Positions 53,326 through 63,305 of a stretch of DNA of 64,000 nt are shown in pieces. Under the pieces are notes generated by a model, which was not told where the DNA came from, made no database searches, and worked only from the letters and a program-made list of their open reading frames with translations. The translations under genes and the position numbers were made by a program. Location: positions 1,524,202-1,588,201 of the forward strand of contig CM030938.1 of NCBI GenBank assembly GCA_018136815.1, given 5' to 3'. Every line of letters starts with the position of its first letter. Positions within the stretch are counted from its first letter, which is position 1. This DNA is from Isochrysis galbana (Eukaryota; Haptophyta; Isochrysidales; Isochrysidaceae).

Positions 53326-54713
53326 CGTCTTCGGCCGCCGACAAGGGCAGAGAATCCTCTCTGTCGCTTTACTTTACTCTATTGAATCCTACCAGCTTGC
53401 TCTTTCCTCTTCCTGTCGGGGGGCGAGGCGCGCGGGGGGGGGGAGGGGTGGGGGGGGGGGGGGAGTGGGCACCCACGTTCACAAAATCACCTCTCTCTCC
53501 ACACGATGTTCCGTCGTCGCGCGGCTTTTCAAGAGAGCGAGCGAGCGTGAGAGCGTGAGTAGAAAAGAAATGAGGAGGAGAGGGAAGTACTCCTATAGAA
53601 GCATCGCTACTACTATGTGCTGTGTAGCCCGGTCACCCACTATGATTGTATGGGGGGATGGGGGGATGCGGATGGCACTATTTGCAATGGGTGAATGAAG
53701 AAGGGCAGAATTAGCTCCCCTATGGCCTATGGCCTATGCGTTCCGGGTTCAGGTATATGAGTGTATCAGTGAACGCCTTTTCTCGCATGGGCGTGGGTAT
53801 GTATGGGAGACTTGAGAGACCTGTCTCGCGTGTCTTTGTCTTTGTCTTTAGTCTCATATTTTCGTGTGTGCCGAGGTGAGGATGTGAACTATGCCCTCAG
53901 TAAGCTGATTGCTTATTGCTTATTGTGCTGAGAATCGCCCTAACTCTGAAAGCTTAGAAGACCTTAGGGGCGATGGGCGGTGTCATCGCTCATCGCCATC
54001 GGCCATCGGCCATCAGTCCGATGCCCGATGTCCGATGCCCGATTTTTTCGGTGTACAAAGTATTTCTCGAGTTTGAACATCCCAAATCACGGGCATCATG
54101 GTCATGGTGAACTGTGAACTGGTATTTCCGTTTGTTTTTGTTTTAAGTAGGAGTATCGATCGCTCGTGGTGAACTCCGAACACTGAGAAAATACAAAAAA
54201 ACGATGTCGATGTCGAAGTCTCCGTGAACGGTCCAAGTACTCAGCTTCGTCAGCGGTAGCCAGTTCTTACATTATACCTGGGGGGGGGGGGGTTGCGGCG
54301 GGGGGAAGGAAAGGACACAGCAGCAGGGCGGGAAGATGGGAGAGACCGGGAGGAAGACAGAAAGAAAGGGGAAAGAGAGGGAGAGAGAGGGAGAGAAGAA
54401 GAGGAACGAACGAACGGCGACGACAGAAAATCGCCTGCCGTCTCGTCTCGCTGTCTCTCAAGAACACAAAATGAACATGAACCTCTTCTTCCTAGGTATC
54501 TCTCGCTGCTCTCTCCCGCTCCTCCTGGTGGGTCTCCCGTATTACTACTAGGGTACTACTACTATATCTCTTAGCTGGCCAGCAGCCTCCCGCCGCTCGT
54601 CTCTCTCCCTTCTCTTCACGTATTTTTCTCTTTCATTCTTCTTCTCGGATGGGACCCCGCCCACGCCCCACATTCTCTCTCTCTCTCTCTCTGGCCACCT
54701 CGCCGACGCAGAA
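53326..54713. other. Intergenic; G-run, imperfect CGATGCCCGATG repeats, GA/CT tracts
   Basis: G-run at 53436-53462. CATCGGCCATCGGCCATC and CGATGCCCGATGTCCGATGC repeats lie at about 53970-54042. A poly-G and GA tract lies at 54281-54400 and a CT tract just before 54714. No gene supported. Confidence 0.5.
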
Positions 54714-55133
54714 ATGACCCAGATGATGCGCGCCGCCACGCTCGCCGCCCTGCTCGCCTGCGCAGGCGCGCTCAACGTGGCCCCACGCCCGAGCTTCAAG
54801 ACGGCGCAGGATGTGGCGATGCGCAGCGCCCTTGCCACCACCCTCGCTCTCGCCCTCAACTCTGCCACACCCGCTGTCACGATGGCTGATGCACCGTCAC
54901 TCGCTCTCGAGCGCGCGAGTGTTACTGTCTCGGACATGACGGCGCAGGAGAAGTTCCTCGCGGAGCGCGCCAAGATGAAGACTCAGTACGAGCAGGATGT
55001 TGAGGGTACCTACATGACTGCCGAAGAGACCAAGGAGAAGAAGGCCACCTACCTCACAGTCGTCTATGGTCTCATTGCCATCGCCTTCATTGCTCCCATG
55101 ATTCAGTTCTTCTACTACACTGGAGGTAAGTAA
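54714..55133 (+). CDS. Plastid-targeted single-span membrane protein, 139 residues
   Basis: ATG 54714. Residues 1-20 are a signal peptide (MTQMMRAATLAALLACAGAL). A basic, hydroxylated stretch follows as in plastid transit peptides, and a second hydrophobic region (RSALATTLALALNSATPAVTMA) resembles a thylakoid-lumen signal. The mature part is charged (AQEKFLAERAKMKTQYEQDV) and ends in one membrane helix (YLTVVYGLIAIAFIAPMIQF) with FYYTGGK. I cannot name it; a small photosystem-associated subunit is plausible. The stop lies inside GGAG/GTAAGTAAG, a perfect splice donor, so the reading frame may continue in a further exon. Confidence 0.6.
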   Translation: MTQMMRAATLAALLACAGALNVAPRPSFKTAQDVAMRSALATTLALALNSATPAVTMADAPSLALERASVTVSDMTAQEKFLAERAKMKTQYEQDVEGTYMTAEETKEKKATYLTVVYGLIAIAFIAPMIQFFYYTGGK

Positions 55134-55535
55134 GTCATGTCATTAAGTCATGTCATGAAGCAAAGCTCGGCTGCGCTGTTCTTTCAGTGTTATCAAGATG
55201 CTCTATTTGCTTTAGAGTGCGACGTTCTGGCAGGCAGCCACCGTTATGGCACGAGTCGTCCCCTCTGGCCTGGATGACGGCGTTGGGCTTTACTTTTCTC
55301 TACACGTATCGGTAACTCGCTCAACGTTTTAGCTCTACTGGTTTTATCCGCACATCTCAAAGGAGACGATATGCTTATATAACCGACTCCCGGCGGGTGG
55401 GCGCATGGGTGCTGAGACTTTCGGGACCCCAATCTCTGGGCCTCGTTTGTCATTTGTTGTCATCTGTCTCTGCAAATTCCATATTCCCCCTTGCTTCTGC
55501 TTCCCCTTGCCATCATCTGATTTGGCTAGGCTCTT
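55134..55535. other. 3' flank of the plastid gene; nothing else seen
   Basis: Possible further exon of the 54714 gene after acceptor-like sites near 55186 and 55216. Otherwise no signal. Confidence 0.3.
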
Positions 55536-56393
55536 ACTAAGTTTATACTTGGTTGACCCATGGGGGGGCACGAGCCCCCCCCTCTCTCCACTCCTCCCCT
55601 GCCATGGGGGAGGAACCACCCATCCTCCTGGCACGCCTGATGGCTTGCCAGGAGGCCACTGCCCTACTGACCCACTCCCTTCCCCACAGGCTCGCCCCAT
55701 TCGCCCATCCTGGCCCCTCGTGACCAGCCCATCGCTCCAACCCCCACTCCCCCCCTGGTGGACAGGCAGACAGGTGCAGATTGGGGGCCCTAGAGGCTCA
55801 GGAGCGCCAGCGAGGGGCGAGGGAGAGGCGAGAGGCGGGGGAGGCCAGGGCCCAGCCCCAGCCTCCTCTGCCCCCTGAGCTGGCCTCCAGGAGCCTCCAG
55901 GGGTCGCCAGGGGCAGCTGCAGGCCTGCCGCAGGCGCGCAATCGCGCGTGCCTGCAGGAGAGGGGAGAGAGAGCGCGGAGAAGTGGGTGGGCGGAGCGAG
56001 AGCTCCGCTCACCGGAAAATAGGTAAGTCCCGCACCTGTTTACAGGATAAGTCGGGGCTGAGACCGCCGCCCACTCGGAGACACAGGAGGAAGGGGGGGA
56101 ATGATCACCGGGGGGAGGCGCGGGCCACCGGACCATATCTAAGCCTGTTGCGGGTAGGGGGGGCGCTTGTACACTTTGTACACTTGTTCCATTTTTAGGT
56201 CGCTCCCGCCCTCCTCTGCCGGGTGCCCTTCGCTCTCTTTCTTCTCTCCCTTTCGTTCCCCTCCTCTCGCATATGAGAGGATCCCGTCCGCGCGATCCCT
56301 TCCTTCTCTCCTTCCCTCCCATCATGCCATCGCGCGGACGCTTTCCCCCCTTCTTTTCTCATCTCTCCCTCGAGTGTTTTCCTTGAGCTTCCA

Positions 56394-56709
56394 GCCTCTT
56401 TTCATCTTTCTTTTCCCGCGTGTCTCTCTCCCCCCCGCGTGTTGTTTCTCCTTCGGCAGGCTCTTGTTCAGCGCCATCGCTCGAGCGCCCTGTGCCCTTG
56501 CTCCGTGTGCTCTTGTGCCCCGTCCTTGTCTCGTGTGTCCCCATGTCGGCTGAGATCGGCCCCTCGATCTCAGTCTCGCCCGCGTGCGCTTTCCCCGTTC
56601 GTGTCGCCTTGCCCCGCATGCTCCCTTCGGGTTGTACGTCACATGTTACATTCCACAGCCCTTTCATCCCACCGCACACCACAGCCGCAGCCTCACTTCA
56701 CTCACCACA
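56394..56709 (+). repeat. Direct repeat (left LTR part)
   Basis: GCCTCTTTTCATCTTTC to CTTCACTCACCACA; recurs at 57639-57954 with equal length and, by eye, the same sequence. Confidence 0.85.
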
Positions 56710-57638
56710 TGGTAGCGGAGGTGTGTCACAGTCTCACGCCTCACATCCCCATCCTCTTTCCCTTGAGCTTCACCAACAACCACAGCTTCCTCACCCTCAC
56801 TCTCACTCAGCCTCCACAACTCAACCCACCACCTGTGTCGCACAGCACACCTCACCCGCAATGCCACCTTCACTCCCCCACTACGCCGGCAGCCGCATCA
56901 CTTCGCAGCCCGCGATCCTCCACTTTCCATCACAGCCTCTCCCCTTTCATTCCCACTCCCTCTCTCACCATCCCCTTGCGCGCGCCTCCGAGTCTCAGCG
57001 CCGCCGCTATCACCGCCTGCGCGGCTATCGCCCGGGCTGCTATTCCCGTCCGGATGGCTATCGCCCAAGCGACCGCCGCCGCCGCCGCACCGGCCATTGC
57101 CACCAACGTCGCTGCCGCCCGAGTCGCTGCCCACGCCGCCCGCACTGCCGCCAGGATCCGGACTGCTGCTGACTGATCCACGATCGCCGTCGCTCGAGCC
57201 GCAGCCGCCCCAACCGCAGCCGCCTGCGCGCCCCTTGCCAATCCCCGGGCCACCGCTTCCTGCTGTGCCGACATACTCGCCGCCCGCGCGCCCGCCACTG
57301 CACCCAGAGCCGCCGCCCCCTGAGCTGTCGCCGTCCAGGCTGCCAAGTGCGCCACCGCCGCCCCATGTGTCGCCACAGTCCGAGCCGCCGCAGCCGCCGC
57401 CCGGGCCACCACCGTTCGATCCGCCGCCGCCCGCCTCCGAACAGCTGCCGCCTCTCTTCGAGCCCCTACCGCCGCTACTCCCATCACCAGCGTCAAAGTC
57501 GCTACCACCGCCGCCTCCGCCACTCGCGCACATGCCGCTGGCGCCTGAGCCGCTGCCGGAGACGCTACCGCCGAGCCCCGGGCCGCCTCCAACTCGACTG
57601 CCATTATCCCCGACGCAGCCGCCGCCGTCTGCGCCACC

Positions 57639-57954
57639 GCCTCTTTTCATCTTTCTTTTCCCGCGTGTCTCTCTCCCCCCCGCGTGTTGTTTCTCCTTCG
57701 GCAGGCTCTTGTTCAGCGCCATCGCTCGAGCGCCCTGTGCCCTTGCTCCGTGTGCTCTTGTGCCCCGTCCTTGTCTCGTGTGTCCCCATGTCGGCTGAGA
57801 TCGGCCCCTCGATCTCAGTCTCGCCCGCGTGCGCTTTCCCCGTTCGTGTCGCCTTGCCCCGCATGCTCCCTTCGGGTTGTACGTCACATGTTACATTCCA
57901 CAGCCCTTTCATCCCACCGCACACCACAGCCGCAGCCTCACTTCACTCACCACA
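57639..57954 (+). repeat. Direct repeat (right LTR part)
   Basis: Partner of 56394-56709. The AAGCC target duplication follows directly. Confidence 0.85.
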
Positions 57955-58126
57955 AAGCCCTTCACCCCTATCCCCCTAGTAGTACACGGGGGGAGTCGGG
58001 AGTCGCCTTATGGCGGGGGGAGAAGGGCCGGGCACATCTTATTTGTTTCCCAAAGCCCCTATTAAGTATACCTTATTTTCCAAAGCTCACTCGCGGATTC
58101 TGTTATACCGCGTTAGCAGTCTGCAA

Positions 58127-58208
58127 TTGGGCATCGCGCCACGGTCAAAAGATGTAGCCCCCTCCCCAGTACCAAATAGCAGATAAAATCCCAGTTTGAT
58201 CGCCCTTA
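58127..58208 (+). repeat. Dispersed repeat, TTGGGCATCGCGCCACGG to GTTTGATCGCCCTTA
   Basis: Same start and end as 9099-9176; see there. The rest of 58036-58417 holds no supported gene. Confidence 0.65.
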
Positions 58209-58417
58209 TAGTTCAATGGAAGCTCTCCCAGGGTTGGGCAAACTATGCTGGGAGAACAATCGACAATCTGTAACCAGCGAGGCCTTCGCCAAGCCACACG
58301 TCACTCACATGAAGCTTCAGACCGCAGAGCGCCCAGAAAAATCCCAAAAGGAACTGTGCATCACGCCACCTCAGTAGAGACCTAGTGAGGCATGAGGGGC
58401 AAACAAGGAAAAGTACA

Positions 58418-58930
58418 CTACAAGCCCGCTGCGCTGCAGTAAGACGAATGTTCAGCGAAAGCGCACCACGTGGCAACAAAGTCGTCTGGCTGGCCAGAAG
58501 AATAGTATTCCTTGAACATATCCACCCAAAAGCCTTGCGCCCATGCAGTGGCCATAATAGGCTGAAGCTCTCCGCTGGCGATGGCCTGCTCCATTGCAGC
58601 ATTCGTGATATCAGTGAATGTGTTGAGAGGTGGTGCCTTGACTAAACCGAGGCGGGCGAGAGCCACGTAGGGAATGATGGCAAACTGGGCGAAATAAGAG
58701 ACACCGACGATGATGGCCGTTGTCTTCTGCTTTTCCTTCAGCTCAGGCGAGGGCTTCGGGCTCTCAACAACCTGGGCTTTCTTTGCATATTCTCGAGGCC
58801 TTGCCATGCAGAGGGGCAGCGGGAGACGTGGGACGTGCGTGGGGTGGCGAGTCGGCGCGACGAGAGCGGTCGAATGAGCTAGGTACGCGAGCAGCAGCAT
58901 GGCACACAGCCGTCCAAGGGCGCCCAGCAT
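58418..58930 (-). CDS. Plastid-targeted membrane protein, 170 residues, unknown
   Basis: ATG at 58930 is chosen because it starts a clear signal peptide (MLGALGRLCAMLLLAYLAHS); the frame extends upstream to 59089 but only through Pro-rich non-signal sequence. A Pro/Arg/His-rich transit-like stretch follows to LCMARPREYAKKAQ. The mature part has a Lys/Glu-rich segment, one probable membrane helix (TTAIIVGVSYFAQFAIIPYV) and an amphipathic C-terminal half (GELQPIMATAWAQGFWVDMF). I do not recognise the family. A photosynthetic-membrane role is inference from the leader. Confidence 0.6.
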   Translation of the reverse strand: MLGALGRLCAMLLLAYLAHSTALVAPTRHPTHVPRLPLPLCMARPREYAKKAQVVESPKPSPELKEKQKTTAIIVGVSYFAQFAIIPYVALARLGLVKAPPLNTFTDITNAAMEQAIASGELQPIMATAWAQGFWVDMFKEYYSSGQPDDFVATWCAFAEHSSYCSAAGL

Positions 58931-59775
58931 TCCTCTCCTGCCGACCCCTCCCCAAAGAGCGACAGAGAGATGCGTCGGAGCCTCTTTTTTTTTTGGAGGA
59001 GCAAATCGGTTGTTTCTGGTTTTTTGGAGTGGAGGTGGAGCGAAGGGAAATAAGGGCGGTGTCGGTAGGGAGGTAGGGATGTGAAGCATACCTAGCCCGT
59101 AGTAGGTGTTAGCCCAGAATCATCAGGTGTATTTTTTCTTCAAATCCCTTTTCTCAATGGCTTGCTCAGCAAGCTGCAAGCTGGATGTAGAAGGAGGTAT
59201 CCGCCGGCTCCGGCTCCTCCACCTCCACATCATCAGGAGGTGGAGGGAGGGGGAAAGGTTGCTTCTTATGGCTGCCTATCTATGACCTTGCTCCTGTATT
59301 ACATACTGCTCTAGCTCATCCAACTATCAGACTCTATACCCACTAGCACCCATATACGCAACCAACAACCGACGTATTGCGTACAGCACCATCTATGTAC
59401 TCTCATTGATGCAGTAGCAAAGCATTGCGATGGGTGGTATTCAGGAGGGTGGATGCGATGCAGGTGATGGCAAGACACGATTCACTGCGGAAAAGCGGAG
59501 CTCTGGTCACTATGCAACCAGGGGGTAAGTTGTCCTATCCGTCCACTGCATGAAAGGTTTAGCTTTTTGGTACACCAAAAGCTTGCAAGCGGCAAGGCTG
59601 AGATATTGTGAGCTCTACTGCATCCGCATCTGCCGAAACGTTGCCCGCTTGTCTTCGAGGAATGCGAGGTCGACTGATTCAGTGCAAACCTGCTAGTATA
59701 TCTCCAATTGCACAGTGCCTACGTAAAGAACGAGAGAAGAGATCATTCTCTAAGTATTTTCGCACGGTGCGTCCT
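58931..59775. other. Intergenic between two minus-strand plastid genes; no gene seen
   Basis: Contains a dispersed repeat copy at 59101-59140. Otherwise nothing recognisable. Confidence 0.45.
59101..59140 (-). repeat. Dispersed CTGATGATTCTGGGCTA repeat
   Basis: On the minus strand: A-run, TACACCTGATGATTCTGGGC, TAACACCTACT. Same signature and downstream ACCTACT as at 62766-62805. Confidence 0.5.
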
Positions 59776-60714
59776 TCAAAAGTTGTAGAAATCGGACGGG
59801 CGCAGGAACTTGAAGAGGTCGGAGTATGCAGACCACGTGGTGCCGCTCACAGCCTCTTGGGCCATGAAACCAGCTGCTGCGAGCATGGCGAGACGGCCGT
59901 GCGAGAGCTCGCACTCCTGCATCCTGCGGAACCGCATAGGGTCCTCTGGCTTGATGCCGAGCGGGTCCCATCCGAGATCACCTGCGAGTTGTGCGGATGT
60001 TGTCAATTCACCCCCGCCTTGACGTGTGTAAAATTACGCTACAAGTGACGTAGCCACCTGGGTAGTATCCAGGTTTAAGACGCTGCAGGTTGTCAGACGA
60101 CTCGTAGGGATTTGCCCAGCCCTTTTGAATACGAAGGGCTTCCGTGAATGCGATGCCCATGGTCATGCAGAACCAGATGGCAGGGGGCAGCTGTGGAATC
60201 TGCTTGATGGCGGGTCCGCCAACACCGGAGAAGAGTGGATGAAACCTATATGCAATAGGGATGCCACGCATCGGGCTGCTCATTTGGGCTGAGTGGTGCA
60301 TGCAAATTGGATTTGAAGCGCACTTCTCTTGAACCAGGAATCCTGCGGCAGCGAGCATGCCGACGCGGCCATGCGTGATCTCAGCCTCGCGCCAGCGGTA
60401 AACGACATCCTGAGATTTGCCTTTGAGCATGTTGAACGGGTCGAAGTTGCCGAATGGGGGGATGTTTCCCTGTGATGTCAATCAAAAGTTTGGAGGGAAG
60501 CGCTTGCCGTGGCGTGCAATCATGTCCGTACTGCAAGGGATCCCAGCGCAGAGACACATGTGGCAATCAGCAGCCCCCGCCAGCCCAGTCGCACTGGCAG
60601 ACGTACCGGCAGGCCGTAACAGAAATCCGTGGTAGGACGGCGTGCCACCGCTTTGATCGGGCCGGCACGAGGCCCAGTGTTCAGTGCGAGGATCGCGGGC
60701 AGTAGCATGTACAT
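59776..60714 (-). CDS. Fucoxanthin-chlorophyll type light-harvesting protein, 215 residues
   Basis: Binds chlorophyll a/c and carotenoid in the thylakoid. Exons on the minus strand: 60714-60607, 60469-60324, 60245-60058, 59981-59776; all phases agree. The leader is [20 protein letters not shown]. Helix 1 is [20 protein letters not shown] with the chlorophyll-binding E, H and R. Helix 2 is [29 protein letters not shown] leads to helix 3, [19 protein letters not shown] with the paired E/H/R motif. RIQKGWANP and the conserved helix motifs fit FCP/Lhcr-type proteins of chlorophyll-c algae. Intron 60323-60246 is read through in the plain frame and is recognised because splicing restores [16 protein letters not shown]. 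Confidence 0.92.
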
Positions 60715-60799
60715 GGCTGGCTGGTGGAGGGGGCCGTGGACGGGTGGGCGTGTCGTGCTCGGTTCTCCTCACGCAGGATGGATCCGCTCGCTCGCTGCC

Positions 60800-60996
60800 C
60801 ACACACATCTCTCTCTCTCTCACTTGAGAGTGTGCTCCTTCTCTCTGTTCGAGTACCAACCAAATCCTTGGATTCTTTTCGTGTGGAGGCGCGCAGCCGG
60901 AAGCTTCCACTCTCTCTCCCTCTCCCTGAGATCCTTGACTTTCTCTCTCTCTCTCTCTCTCTCTCTCCCCCCCCCCCCCCCCCCCTCCTCCCCCCC
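60800..60996. repeat. CT-rich tract with (CT)n and C-run upstream of the LHC gene
   Basis: CTCT runs at 60810-60850, pure (CT)n at about 60942-60966, then a C-run to about 60985. The region 60997-61414 up to the next gene is CT-rich near its end and holds no recognisable gene. Confidence 0.7.
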
Positions 60997-61414
60997 GCCC
61001 CTTCCAAACCCGTGGATAAAGCCGGTGATTACGAAGAGCCGAACACCCCTGACGACACCAAAGGAATCCACTCCCGACGAGAATGGAATAGACGAATAGA
61101 CCAGTGCCTATTTTGGTCTCATAAACAGACCCCAACAACCTCGCACACAGAAGAAACCGTTGTGAGCTCTCGGCCCACACAACATGGCATCGACGATGAT
61201 GTCAAGAAGTCACAAACACAGACGATCCGCCGATCTAGTAGTAGAAGGCGAGGTGCGTTTCGTCTCTATGTTCGCCTGCCATTCATCGAAGAGGAGACTG
61301 GAGTAGTAGAGTACAAGTCATCACATCTTACATACTCCGGTTAGACTAGCAGGTCCCATCCCTCTCTCTCTCCCCTCGGCCACTTCGCGCGCTCTGTCGC
61401 TCGCTCTCTCCCTA

Positions 61415-61879
61415 ATGCTGGCCGTCTTCAGCCTGCTCGCCCCATTGCTGATCCAGCCGCGCGCGGCTCTACAGGCAGCTTCGCGCGCGAAGAGTGGCGT
61501 CACACAAGGCGCCCTTATTCCCACCCAATCGCCACGCACTGCGCGCGCACCACCGAGCACACAGGCCTTCCGCCGCTCGTTCTTCGCCTCATCACTCAAC
61601 TCAGAGCCGCTCGATGAGTGCCTCTCGACTGCTGAGGGAAGGGCTGAGGTGTTCGATTGCTTCTTACCCATCACAACAAGGCCCGCTGACGTGCTCGACA
61701 ACGGCATGGTCTTCGACGCCAGCCAGGCAGCTTCAACACAGATTACGAATGCTGACCGAAGCGCCATGCGTTATGGAGCTGCGAACAGCCTCCGCGAGTG
61801 CCTCGCCGAGGCTGATGCTTCCGATATCGTTGCATCGTGCTTGTTGGATTTTGATGAATCCGAGTCCCGAATTATATGA
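61415..61879 (+). CDS. Secreted or plastid-targeted orphan with duplicated Cys motif, 154 residues
   Basis: ATG 61415 starts a signal peptide (MLAVFSLLAPLLIQPRAALQ) followed by a Ser/Arg/Ala-rich transit-like stretch. The mature half holds two similar segments, LDECLSTAEGRAEVFDCF and LRECLAEADASDIVASCL, about 70 residues apart, i.e. two helical ECLxxAxxxxxVxxC units. These could form disulfides or bind a cofactor. No family recognised. The frame stops at 61877-61879 with no obvious downstream exon. Confidence 0.5.
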   Translation: MLAVFSLLAPLLIQPRAALQAASRAKSGVTQGALIPTQSPRTARAPPSTQAFRRSFFASSLNSEPLDECLSTAEGRAEVFDCFLPITTRPADVLDNGMVFDASQAASTQITNADRSAMRYGAANSLRECLAEADASDIVASCLLDFDESESRII

Positions 61880-62765
61880 ACGTGTCGAAATCCAGGCGTT
61901 TTATCCCTTTAAGGATGCGAGGCTCGTGCGAGAAAGCTTGAGCAATCCGCAATACAAAAAGCACGCCTATCGATCTATCCGCCCATCATCGCCGCAGGAC
62001 GCAACGGTTGCCTATCTACATGTTGCGCAAATTTGCGACCATGTTTGTTTGTGAGTAGGTGCTCCGATCCATTTCATTGAGGTTGCCTTTGTCTTCTCCA
62101 TGCATATTTTCATTATGTATATCACGCCCATGTATACAGACAGTTAGCTACCTGTTGAGGTGCTTCAAACATTGGTTGAGGTGGGTACCGTATCGTCCAC
62201 GTCAGCGAGGGTCTCTCTGAGAGTGTCCTGCAGCGAGCATTTCGGCCCAGGGCGTGCTTTTCGTCAAACGAGATCATGATTCCCCACGCTCAAGGTTTTG
62301 AGTTCGAGCACTCATGCTCCACATGCATGCGCGAATCAAGCGAGGAAGGTTGGTTTATCTCGATTCTCTGCGTTGGACTCGTGCATGTACCACCTTAGCC
62401 AACAACGATGGACATAGCAATCAAGGCAGTCTTGCTCAACGGTATCAATCAACCTGTCGCTTTCGGCTCGCAGATCATCCCACAGTCCCCGTCGGCATGA
62501 GAGCCATCAGCATCTTTGCAACGAGAGCAATATGGTGCAAGTAGTTATCTCCTTAGCCCTTTGACGAGTCCTAGACCGAGTTGCACGGTCCTTCCCACAC
62601 CCGCGCCACAACACGTGCGAGACGTAGTGAGTAGCGAGCATCCCCAGTTCCCATTCCCTTGTCCCTTGTCCCTGTCAGCTTGTGTGTCATCCTACCCGCA
62701 AAATCTATAAAAATCTTTTAAGATTCAAGATTCTGTCTACTACCGATGGAAGACCCATCACAATT
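61880..62765. other. Intergenic; no gene seen
   Basis: Mixed composition, no recognisable ORF. Confidence 0.4.
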
Positions 62766-62845
62766 AAAAAAAACATCTGAAGATTCAGGGCTACTACACC
62801 TACTTAAGACCCATCACAACTAACTTCATACTTAGTTCACCACCT
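62766..62845 (+). repeat. Dispersed CTGAAGATTCAGGGCTAC repeat plus SINE-like 5' end
   Basis: A-run, CATCTGAAGATTCAGGGCTA and CTACACCTACTT at 62766-62805. Then AACTTCATACTTAGTTCACC at 62820-62842, similar to the start of the SINE-like family. The LINE fragment begins directly after. Confidence 0.5.
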
Positions 62846-62849
62846 AGAA

Positions 62850-63305
62850 AAAAATATTGTTATAGTTTAAGCGATGGAGCGCGCGCCGACCGCTCCCACT
62901 TCCCAGCCCCCCGCCGCCACGACGCCCCACCGGGGCCGCCCCAAGCCACCGGAGCCGAAGCGCTCGCAGGCTGCCCCCCTGACCGACAGCGATGTGGACA
63001 TGATCCTCCCGCCCTCGCCTCCCCAGCAGCCACACAAGCAGGGAACAGGCAGAGTCCTGTTCCCTGCAGACCAACAGAGCCAGCCTCTGCCCCTGCCGCC
63101 CGCCTCCGCCGCCATGCCACCACAACAAGGACTCCCCATGGTGGGTTGCTGCCACCCCCATGGTGGCAACTCCTACCTTCAGTGCACCCCTCGGGGGCGG
63201 GCACTTGACTCAACAATCAATCATTGGAGCCTTTACGACTTCCAACCCTCTCAACAACACAGCACAAAAGTCGTACGCTGAGGCGGCCGGCCCCAAAGGG
63301 AAGCT
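62850..63305 (+). mobile_element. 5'-anchored LINE fragment with frameshift
   Basis: Starts ATTGTTATAGTTTAAGCG followed by ORF1 ATG 62874 (MERAPTAPTSQPPAATTPHR). After QGLPM the frame shifts; the ORF1 sequence continues in another frame (QQSIIGAFTTSNP, QKSYAEAAGPKGK) to about 63305, where homology to the intact LINE ends. Rest of ORF1, ORF2 and the 3' end are absent. Confidence 0.85.

Larger units (their letters stand above)
56141..57959 (+). mobile_element. LTR-type element inside SINE copy B, 5-bp target duplication
   Basis: AAGCC is duplicated at 56141-56145 and 57955-57959. The insert (56146-57954) begins TGTTG and ends CCACA. A 316-bp direct repeat occurs at 56394-56709 and 57639-57954. 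Directly after the first repeat is TGGTAGCGGAGG (56710-56721), which fits a primer site for a tRNA ending CCA. If the left LTR begins at 56146 it is 564 bp and the right one has lost its first part. The interior (56722-57638) is triplet-rich GCC/CCG DNA and codes for no gag or pol. Confidence 0.7.
55536..58031 (+). mobile_element. SINE-like element, copy B, split by an LTR-type insertion
   Basis: The left part (55536-56145) starts ACTAAGTTTATACTTGGTTG and runs to CCGGACCATATCTAAGCC. The right part (57955-58031) resumes AAGCCCTTCACCCCTATCCC and continues to AGAAGGGCCGGG, matching copies C and D directly across the gap. Between them sits a separate 1.8-kb element. Confidence 0.75.

Noticed and set aside
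55344-56325. Two long minus-strand frames and matching ones at 33054-33709, 51398-51841
   Set aside because: They fall in copies of the SINE-like family; the frames differ between copies and follow from GC richness and lack of stops.
56898-57887. 329-codon Gly/Ser-rich minus-strand ORF
   Set aside because: Runs through the LTR repeat and the GCC triplet tract; other frames and the opposite strand are equally open.
58931-59089. N-terminal extension of the 58418-58930 protein
   Set aside because: Pro/Lys-rich sequence without a targeting signal; the internal ATG at 58930 starts a clear signal peptide.
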